Shown here in pieces: positions 57,640 through 64,000 of a stretch of 64,000 bases of DNA. A program made the position numbers and the translations under genes. The stretch's first letter is position 1. Every line of letters begins with the position of its first letter. The notes beneath the pieces are model-generated. The model saw only the letters and a list, made by a program, of their open reading frames with translations, made no database searches and was not told where the DNA came from. Source of the DNA: Fonsecaea monophora (Eukaryota; Ascomycota; Eurotiomycetes; Chaetothyriales; Herpotrichiellaceae); the NCBI RefSeq assembly GCF_001642475.1, contig NW_019173973.1, positions 124,001 through 188,000 on the forward strand, written 5' to 3'.

Positions 57640-58226
57640 ATGTCGTCGGCCACTGCTAAGTACAAATTCAACCAGATCGGTATCAGAGTCGTCGACCTCG
57701 ACCGATCCTTACATTTCTACAAGGATGTCTTGGGTATGACCGAACTGGGGCGCATGGAGCTCGACACTGTCAAGATTTGTTTTGTAGCATTTCCTGAAGG
57801 GGATGCCAGCACAGCCGGCGACATGAGCACGCTCCTATCTAGACAAGCTGTACTGGAATTGATCTGGTCAGAGGTACGTTTCCTCTTGAGCAAGGACGAA
57901 CATGGTAGTCATTCAGGCCACGCGAGCTAATTGTGCCGCAGCACTCGTCCAAACTTATAACCAACTCCAATGAGCACCCAGGATTCGGCTTCATCAAGCT
58001 CTGCTTCACAGTTCCAGATCTTCCAGCTTGCATGCAACGACTTGTCGACAACGGGGTCAAGATCCTCAAACAGCCTGGCTCCACCCAAGGCCTGGAGGTG
58101 GCGGCTCGGGCTACTGGAGCGGAGTCCCCTGAAAAGGGGAGAAACGAGGGGCTATGGAAGGCTGTCACCGGAGTAGGCTTCGCAGAGGATCCTGACGGGT
58201 ATCTTGTCGAACTCTTACAATATTGA
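57640..58226 (+). CDS. Glyoxalase I-like protein lacking one metal ligand
   Basis: Exon 1 (57640-57873) and exon 2 (57942-58226), joined by a 68-nt intron (gtacgt to cgcag), give 172 residues. The vicinal-oxygen-chelate fold and sequence fit lactoylglutathione lyase, which converts the methylglyoxal-glutathione hemithioacetal to S-lactoylglutathione. By alignment with human GLO1 (ligands Gln, Glu, His, Glu), Q12 (FNQIGIRV), E73 (VLELIW) and E168 (GYLVELLQY) are present. The usual GFGHI is GFGFI, so F95 replaces the metal-binding His. The region after E73 is also shortened. The protein may be inactive as a glyoxalase or may use another chemistry. The start context is good (cccgtcATGtc). Confidence 0.85.
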
Positions 58227-58890
58227 GCTTGATGTCGAGGGGGCATGAAGAATGCGGGCCAATGTGGTGCCATGGCCGCAAGGGGGTCTTTGGTCGTTGG
58301 TTTCTGAGACAGAGCACGGAATGTCTGAGATGGAGTTGGCACCAGAGCCCAGCTGGATGTCAGAGATTCGACATTTGCAGTGTACAGGTAGAGTACAAGT
58401 AGAAAAACTTGTATACACCAATTTCATCACATGATATACAAAAGGAACTACGAGGGATGGAACAAAACAGCCACAAGGAGATGAAACACCAACCGCTGAC
58501 TAAGCTTCGCCGGACCCACCCGCCATGCCCGCGGACCTGGTGATTGGTGACTGCCTGGTGACGGTCAAGGCCGATTGATTGCGTCACTGGAGTTCCTTCT
58601 GCGAACAGGGGGGGTCACCAGGGCAAGAACTATCGATAGACGCCTGCGCGGGACTGACTGAGTGACTGACTTCTTCACACCCCTCCAACTCACACGACCT
58701 TTTCATCTTCCACCAAACCAACTCCCTTCGTCAAAGTCGTCAAAAAACCTTTTCTTCTTCAATACTCACCTAGACCTAGACCTTTCTTGCTAGATCTGCT
58801 TTCTACATTCTCCCATAAATTGCAATCGAACCAGGCCCTTCTCCGTTCCTTGCTCCCTCCACCACTCGGTACCACCACCACAAAGTCAAG
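58227..58890. promoter_or_regulatory. Promoter region of the Pbi2-like gene
   Basis: 664 bp, CT-rich over the last 200 bp before the ATG, as in many strongly expressed fungal genes. No gene. Confidence 0.45.
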
Positions 58891-59232
58891 ATGCCTCTTT
58901 TCAACGTATGCCGGCCTTCCTTAATCTGATATTGCAATCACTGACCTATGGCAAAAGGTCACCCTCAAGGAAAACGCTTCTCCGGAAGAACTCACCAAGG
59001 CCAAAGAAAAGGCCAAGGCCGATGGAGGGGAGATCAAGCACGAATTCACCCTTATTAAGGGTTTTACGTGAGTTTCTTCTGTGTTTTCTTTTGCAGGCTC
59101 TCCCTCTGACACACGCATCTACTAACGACTTGTGTGTTGGTTAGTGTCGAGTTCCCTGATGACAAGGTCGGCGTCCTCCAGACAAACGAGCACATCCACG
59201 TCGAGCAGGACAGCGAGGTCAGGACCCAATGA
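58891..59232 (+). CDS. PBI2: Peptidase inhibitor I9-type protein, Pbi2-like
   Basis: Three small exons, 58891-58905 (15 nt), 58958-59067 and 59145-59232, separated by 52- and 77-nt introns, give 70 residues. The sequence MPLFNVTLKENASPEELTKAKEKAK and GFTVEFPDDKVGVLQ is the stand-alone subtilisin-propeptide fold. Yeast Pbi2 inhibits vacuolar proteinase B and, with thioredoxin, supports vacuole fusion. Length and cytosolic character (no signal peptide) match. The abundant acidic tail (HIHVEQDSEV) matches the part of the fold that contacts the protease. Confidence 0.9.
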
Positions 59233-59604
59233 CCGTGGCCGCAGACGGGTAGAACAGGACAGGACAGTCTGTGAACAAGATCCAACGCTTTGACTGGATT
59301 GTACAATCCGCCTGACTCTTCGGCAACCCTCTAATTCACGAAGCTTGATATGATACGACCCCAACACTTACTACGAGGTTGCTTATGATATCTTCTGTCA
59401 CGATCACAGTGGACAGTCACGGTTCAGAATCACAGGAACTTGAGAGGTCAAAGACAGCGTCGGGGTGAAACGGGACACAGGATTTGGTGGACACGACTCT
59501 TTTTAAGCTGGAACATCTGGGCCAAACCACAATGGCATCAATTGAAATCAATATTGAATCACACAGGTCCTTTCAGATCGATCGTATGAGTATATCTTCA
59601 TGCT
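59233..59604. other. Convergent gap
   Basis: 372 bp between the 3' ends of the Pbi2-like gene and the SDH assembly gene. Nothing else is seen. Confidence 0.6.
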
Positions 59605-60324
59605 CTAAAAATCCGTAGCTCGCCCATTATACGTCCACTCTCCACTGGGACCCCATCTCAGCGGCTCGTTCTTAGGCCCTCCAATCTCCCCCGTCTTTGG
59701 ATTCCTGTCGCCCTCAAACTCGGGCTGTGCCCCTCTCACCAAGTTGGGGTGTAACTCCTCTCCTGCACCGCTCGCGTCAATCACATGAGTATATTGATTT
59801 TCCTGAGGTTTCGTCTGGTCCTTGACGCCGTCGACGGTGGCCGCGGCCGCATCTCCCTCGGTCGGAGACGACGAGTCTGGCGACTGATTAATACGCGGCG
59901 TTGAGAATGCCCCCGTCGACTGCCGCTGCAGCGCCTCAAACACGTCCTGCTCCTCCTTGGGCAGCCGCGGCGGCGCAGGCATGCCGCGGAAACTGAACTG
60001 TCCGCCCGTTGACGGATCGTCTTTCCTCAGCCGCGCAGAGGAGTGGCTGAGTTGTCGAACGCCGCCGTTGGTTCGGCCTAGGATTGAGCGTGAGTGTGAG
60101 CGTGCAGGTGCAGCACCCCTCACGTTCACGTTCACGTTCGCCAGCAGGGGATTTGGGTTTGCCCTTGCTCTTAAACTTGAATTTAGGCTCAAACTTGAGC
60201 TTGAAATTGTCCTCGAGAGTGCCCGCGGAGCAGTGAAGAGGTGGGCGCGGGGTGCGGTGGCGGCAGCGGCGCACAGAGGTAGAGGCAGCGAGCCGCGGAG
60301 AGCGTACGACCCCGCGGGTGTCAT
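59605..60324 (-). CDS. SDH8: Succinate dehydrogenase assembly factor 4 (DUF1674)
   Basis: A single exon encodes 239 residues. The C-terminal 40 residues carry the full DUF1674 signature: EFEGDRNPKTGEIGGPKNEP, then LRWG, GEWTYNGRATDF. SDHAF4/Sdh8 binds the FAD-loaded flavoprotein subunit Sdh1 in the mitochondrial matrix and helps it join Sdh2 while limiting oxidant production. The long Arg/Ser/Ala-rich N-terminus lacks acidic residues early on and suits a mitochondrial presequence. The low-complexity middle makes the protein larger than yeast Sdh8 (138 residues). Confidence 0.93.
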   Translation of the reverse strand: MTPAGSYALRGSLPLPLCAAAATAPRAHLFTAPRALSRTISSSSLSLNSSLRARANPNPLLANVNVNVRGAAPARSHSRSILGRTNGGVRQLSHSSARLRKDDPSTGGQFSFRGMPAPPRLPKEEQDVFEALQRQSTGAFSTPRINQSPDSSSPTEGDAAAATVDGVKDQTKPQENQYTHVIDASGAGEELHPNLVRGAQPEFEGDRNPKTGEIGGPKNEPLRWGPSGEWTYNGRATDF

Positions 60325-60933
60325 TTTTCTTTTTTTTTTTTTGCTTCTATTTCTTTATTTTATGTCCTCCTTTTGACTCTTGACTCTTGACTCTTGAGCG
60401 CTCGTGACCGTGGCTGCGGAGGCGGTAGTGTTGGTTGTGGTAAGTTGTATTCGTTCGCCTCGTGGCGAGATATCACGTAGACGACCAAAAAAAAAACCTT
60501 GTGGGTGAGAGGTCCTTATGCTCTTTCTGTTTCTCTTCCTGGGGAGCGACGCGGACACGGATAATTGATGTAAGATATGTATCTCGCTGCTTCCTGCTTC
60601 AGAATTTTGTCGCCGGTGACAAAAAAAGAACCTACTGCACAGTAGCTTTGGCGAGTTGGCGAGGCGTCGGAAACTGCACCGGCTGTTCTTCGGCAAACCT
60701 TGTACGTCCAGACGTCGAGACGTCTCGAGGTATTACACAATGTGAAAAACCCCGCAAAGACAGAGATTTCGGATGGAAGTTTAGAATGAATAATTTCATG
60801 CTCAGTGCTGAAGTTTGAATAAATTCTAGAGTTGCTGCTGTAGAATGCCTTCTCACTGATAGAAGCGAAATAAAAAGAGATTCCAAAAGAACTACCTAAA
60901 CCAGACATGCCCTCATCCACCAAAGACGTTCGG
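60325..60933. other. Intergenic region with a TGACTCT repeat
   Basis: 609 bp upstream of the SDH assembly gene. Three tandem TGACTCT units lie at 60374-60394, close to the AP-1-like core. A long T tract lies near 60330. No gene. Confidence 0.5.
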
Positions 60934-61814
60934 TTACGCCACCGTTGTGCTTGGTGTTGTGCTCGTTGTTGTCGTTTTCGACGTCGTCGAGGTGCTTGAT
61001 GAACCTGAAGGCGGTGAGGCACCAGCGTAATCCGCTGCCCAAGCAGCACTGTTGAACTCGGCAAAAACTTGGCTGATCTGGCCCGACGGCGTGATTGTGA
61101 AGGTGTCGATACCCTTGACAGCATACTGACCAGACCCGATGCCCTGTGCGACCCATCGCCAGGCAATCTTGTTGCAGGAAAAGAAGATATCGAGTGTAGT
61201 CAAGGTCGGGATCGGTGGCTGTGCTCCTTGGCCACCGATGAACGCGGCCTTGCTGGGGAATGTGGTGCTACCAAGCTACCAAGCCGTCAGTACAATACTA
61301 AAGTCAGAACCTGTGAAAGTGACTTACCGGGTAACCAGCAAGGAAATTGATGGAGTCGCTGGTGTCAGTGAAGTTGTCTGCCAACAATGCGTTTGCCTTT
61401 GCAGCAAAGTCTGGAGCTTGCGGAGCAGTCAAGAATGAAGCAAAGGTATTGACAATATTGGTCGCTTGAGCTGAGCTAACACAAGTATACGTTGGCGCCG
61501 TGATTCCAAGACAAGAACAGGCACTGCTGTAGCGACTGGCACCACTGCAGGCTGAAGCGTAGGCTGGCACTGTCGGGGTAGGAGCTGGGCTGAAGAAGGC
61601 CGAGCAATCTGCCTGTCGCGTCGCAAGAGGTGGCTGACCTGCTGTGCCTGTGACAGCCCTGAGAGATATCAGCCTTGGTCATCACAACATCACCAGCCCA
61701 TACCTTGCACAGTTGTCTGCAGCACAAACACCGCGCTCGAAGAACGAGCCACCACCAAAGGGATTGGCGACCACAAAGGGCACGCTAGCACCGAGAGCGA
61801 AGAGAAGAGACTTC
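60934..61814 (-). CDS. Secreted NTF2-like protein, first exon frameshifted in this sequence
   Basis: Three exons, 61814-61704, 61658-61328 and 61275-60934, with introns of 45 and 52 nt. The later exons read a Cys-rich segment (SACSCLGITAPTYTC), an NTF2-like domain (ANALLADNFTDTSDSINFLAGYP to DTFTITPSGQISQVFAEFNSAAW) and a Ser/Thr-rich tail. Such proteins occur as secreted or wall-associated proteins in filamentous fungi. The only upstream ATG (61814) is out of frame by one base with the signal-like ALGASVPFVVA stretch: read directly it stops after nine codons. Dropping one base just after codon 3 gives a proper signal peptide. Total coding length is 784 nt, not a multiple of three. Confidence 0.7.
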
Positions 61815-62146
61815 ATGATGAGATGGAGATTGGAAAGTAATTCAGCCAAATGTTATGAGTAAGCTGTTGAGCGCTTGCCTTTTGCTAAAGATGTCTGTGC
61901 CGAGACGTTGAGTAGAGACGTGACACTGAATGAGATGGAAAATCAAGTCCTTTTAAATTCTTTTCCAAGACAACAGATGGAAGGGCAGGGAGAAAAGGGG
62001 TTACCACATTCAAGCCCTACCACGGTATACCCATGTAGTTGTCAACAATCTCAGACAAATCGAGACCGGACATAGGGTTTAGAAATGGATTCGAGCAGAA
62101 AATAGAAATCCAGAGCACCATTTTTGCGGTCCAATCTCGACATGTG

Positions 62147-62475
62147 TTACATTGGTCCATACTGCAGGATACCGTAGACTGCGCCGCCAAATCCGGTCCC
62201 GAGCGCCATGGCGAGCAGAAGTCGACGGCTCATCTGAATCAGGGACTTAACTGTCATCAAGGCTGGATCTTCGTATTCGATGCAGTTGATATTGCAAGGA
62301 GGCCGATAGACCGGCTGTGGCTTGAGACAAGTACGGATATGGCACTCACATTCCAGTGGCATGAGACATGGGTGGATGGAGTGTCCGGCTGAGTTCTCAA
62401 CTGCATTGCGGATCGGGGCTCCCCTTGCAGAACCTGCATCAAGGGCCTCGTAATACTCTTGGATCTGGATTGCAT
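62147..62475 (-). CDS. Possible small membrane protein, two alternative models
   Basis: Model 1: one exon, 62362-62147, 71 residues starting MPLECECHIRTC. Model 2: exons 62475-62350 and 62233-62147 with a 116-nt intron (gtgagt to attcag), 70 residues starting MQSRSKSITRPLMQ. Both end in the same hydrophobic segment, RRLLLAMALGTGFGGAVYGIL, then QYGPM. The good gtgagt donor favours model 2. No family is recognised. Confidence 0.35.
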
Positions 62476-62762
62476 TGGTCTCAGATGGAGATTGAGCTTA
62501 TTATAGGGCCAGTGCTGGTTGTTTGGTTGGAGAACGGGACTCGAGTTGATTCAGAGTGACATGGAGGAGATGGTATTGGTGTGAGGTCGAAGTGATGAAG
62601 TGATGAAGTCCTTGGTACCTCGTACACGATGCATGCTGCCTATAGGGCGCAGGCCGCTTCACCAATTGCGCCCTCGAGGCTCCCACTGGCGCCGCTTGCC
62701 GGATTTCCCCGCATTGAACCTCCAGAAAAAAATATTGCAGGCAAAAAGTACTGACTGCGGCG

Positions 62763-62769
62763 TGACTCA
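62763..62769. promoter_or_regulatory. Candidate Gcn4/CpcA site TGACTCA upstream of ARG8
   Basis: A perfect TGACTCA 138 bp before the ARG8 start codon, the expected position and sequence for general amino-acid control of an arginine gene. Confidence 0.6.
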
Positions 62770-62900
62770 GTGAAAAATTCTCCAATAGACGCCAACTGAC
62801 TATTTATCTCCTTTCATAGACTGGTTTGTTTTAGAACTGCTCTGAGAAGAGGAGCAACTTCTTCAATAATTTTGTCATTGCTGTTACCATCGTGCCCAAA

Positions 62901-64000
62901 ATGGCCTTCTCCCTAAGCAAGAGAGTAGCTTGCTCTCAACTCTCCAAGCTTGCTGCTCCCTCCCAACGAGCTCCCCTGACTTGGCGACGATATGCCAGTG
63001 CTGCTACTGCTGTGCCCACTTCTTCCAGTATTCCCGTCCAAGATGAAACCCAGATCCGTCACGAAGTCTCTGTACCCAACCCAGACCCTTCCTCCGACTC
63101 GCCGACGGCGACATTTCTGAACCAGTCGACTCCCTATATGGTCCCTACCTATGTTCGACCCCCACCAATGATGGTACAAGGAGAAGGGTGTACTTTGTAT
63201 GATAATGAAAATAGACAATACCTGGATTTCACTGCTGGCATAGCAGTTACTTCTTTGGGCCACAACGATCCTGAAATTACCAGACTGATCGCCCACCAGG
63301 CACAACGATTGATCCATGCATCTAACCTCTATCATAACCCCTGGACCCCAACACTCTCCAAAGCCTTGATCGAGGAGACCCAGAAGCAGTCGCCCGGTTC
63401 ACCTCTGACTCAGGTCTTTATCTCAAATTCGGGCTCTGAGGCCAACGAAGCCGCGCTGAAATTTGCTCGCAAGGTGACCTATGCAAAAGATCCAGAGACA
63501 AAGCAGCGAGACATTGTGTCATTCCATGGATCTTTCCATGGCCGCACTTATGGCTCGCTCTCGGCCACTCCGAACAAGAAATACCAGGCTCCGTTTGGTC
63601 CCATGTTGTCTGGGTTCCGTTATGGAAAGTTCAATGATGTTGAGGGTGTCCAAGAGTTGATCAACGAGAACACTGCAGGAGTGATTGTCGAACCAATTCA
63701 GGGTGAAGGGGGTGTCAATGTTGCAACCCCGGCGTTCCTTCAGGCTCTTCGCAAGCGGTGTGACGAGGTTGGTGCGATTCTCATATTCGACGAGATTCAA
63801 TGTGGCCTGTCAAGGACTGGAGACCTCTGGGCATACACTGCATCTGGCGTGCACCCCGATGTTCTAACAACCGCCAAAGCTTTGGGCAACGGTATCCCTA
63901 TTGGGGCCACCCTCGTGTCAGGCAAGACCGTTGCCCCGTACATCAAGACGGGCGATCACGGAACAACCTTTGGCGGCAATCCTTTGGCTTGCCGAGTCGC
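62901..64000 (+). CDS. ARG8: Acetylornithine aminotransferase, mitochondrial (3' end outside the window)
   Basis: The frame is open from the ATG at 62901 to the window edge (366 codons), with no intron. The enzyme makes N-acetylornithine from N-acetylglutamate semialdehyde and glutamate in the mitochondrial arginine pathway, using pyridoxal phosphate. The first 40 residues are basic and Ser/Ala-rich, fitting a mitochondrial presequence. Class III aminotransferase features are present: DFTAGIAVTSLGHNDP, FISNSGSEANEAALKFAR (phosphate-binding region), SFHGRTYGSLSAT, EPIQGEGG, LIFDEIQCGLSRTG (cofactor Asp) and TTAKALGNGIPIGA, whose Lys would form the Schiff base. The C-terminal quarter is not visible. 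Confidence 0.95.
   Translation, partial: MAFSLSKRVACSQLSKLAAPSQRAPLTWRRYASAATAVPTSSSIPVQDETQIRHEVSVPNPDPSSDSPTATFLNQSTPYMVPTYVRPPPMMVQGEGCTLYDNENRQYLDFTAGIAVTSLGHNDPEITRLIAHQAQRLIHASNLYHNPWTPTLSKALIEETQKQSPGSPLTQVFISNSGSEANEAALKFARKVTYAKDPETKQRDIVSFHGSFHGRTYGSLSATPNKKYQAPFGPMLSGFRYGKFNDVEGVQELINENTAGVIVEPIQGEGGVNVATPAFLQALRKRCDEVGAILIFDEIQCGLSRTGDLWAYTASGVHPDVLTTAKALGNGIPIGATLVSGKTVAPYIKTGDHGTTFGGNPLACRV

Noticed and set aside
1..64000. tRNA genes, CRISPR arrays, intact transposons
   Set aside because: No cloverleaf-like B-box context, spaced direct-repeat array, transposase or reverse-transcriptase coding, or terminal repeats were recognised on reading. A tRNAscan or RepeatMasker run could not be done.

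Overview
This 64-kb window is nuclear DNA of a filamentous ascomycete (Pezizomycotina). The genes are closely packed on both strands. Many are split by short introns of about 45-150 nt with GTRNGT donors, CTRAC-like branch sites and YAG acceptors. Families typical of filamentous fungi are present: PalA/Rim20, SomA/Flo8, a Grg1/ccg-1 protein, fungal-specific transcription-factor proteins and Pbi2. A Eurotiomycetes or Chaetothyriales-like origin is my impression from protein style only. No tRNA, rRNA, CRISPR array or intact transposon was seen. I derived the exon boundaries by hand from frame continuity and splice signals.

Layout. Positions 1-1028 (-) hold a truncated MFS transporter, followed by a 4.4-kb stretch with no convincing gene. 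From 5.4 to 15.5 kb come a ferric reductase, a small two-helix membrane protein, a class II aldolase/adducin protein, the pH-signalling scaffold PalA and two small proteins of unknown function. From 16.1 to 21.8 kb is a regulator island: two paralogous fungal-specific transcription-factor proteins (+) with conserved intron positions on either side of a bZIP gene (-). From 23 to 41.8 kb is a run of minus-strand genes: FAD monooxygenase, amino-acid transporter, mitochondrial glycerol-3-phosphate dehydrogenase, 2-isopropylmalate synthase, a conserved protein with a frameshift, SomA/Flo8 and the TRAPP subunit Bet3. Bet3 shares a short divergent promoter with a U5 snRNP WD40 protein (+).

From 44 to 51.9 kb lie a conserved protein of unknown function, a two-helix membrane protein with two PPxY motifs, Grg1 and a secreted phytase-like/esterase-like protein. 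From 53.8 to 64 kb come a His-rich orphan ORF, a SET-domain protein with a signal peptide, a glyoxalase-fold protein lacking a metal ligand, Pbi2, an SDH assembly factor, a secreted NTF2-like protein with a broken start and the 5' part of acetylornithine aminotransferase.

Most genes are unrelated housekeeping or physiology genes, and I see no classical biosynthetic cluster. LEU4 and ARG8 both have a perfect Gcn4/CpcA site upstream, which suggests shared general amino-acid control. The observations most worth checking are the TF pair, two single-base frameshifts in otherwise good genes, a 9-nt microexon in BET3, the glyoxalase that lacks its metal-binding His, the secreted SET protein, the PPxY membrane protein and a recurrent intergenic 10-mer.
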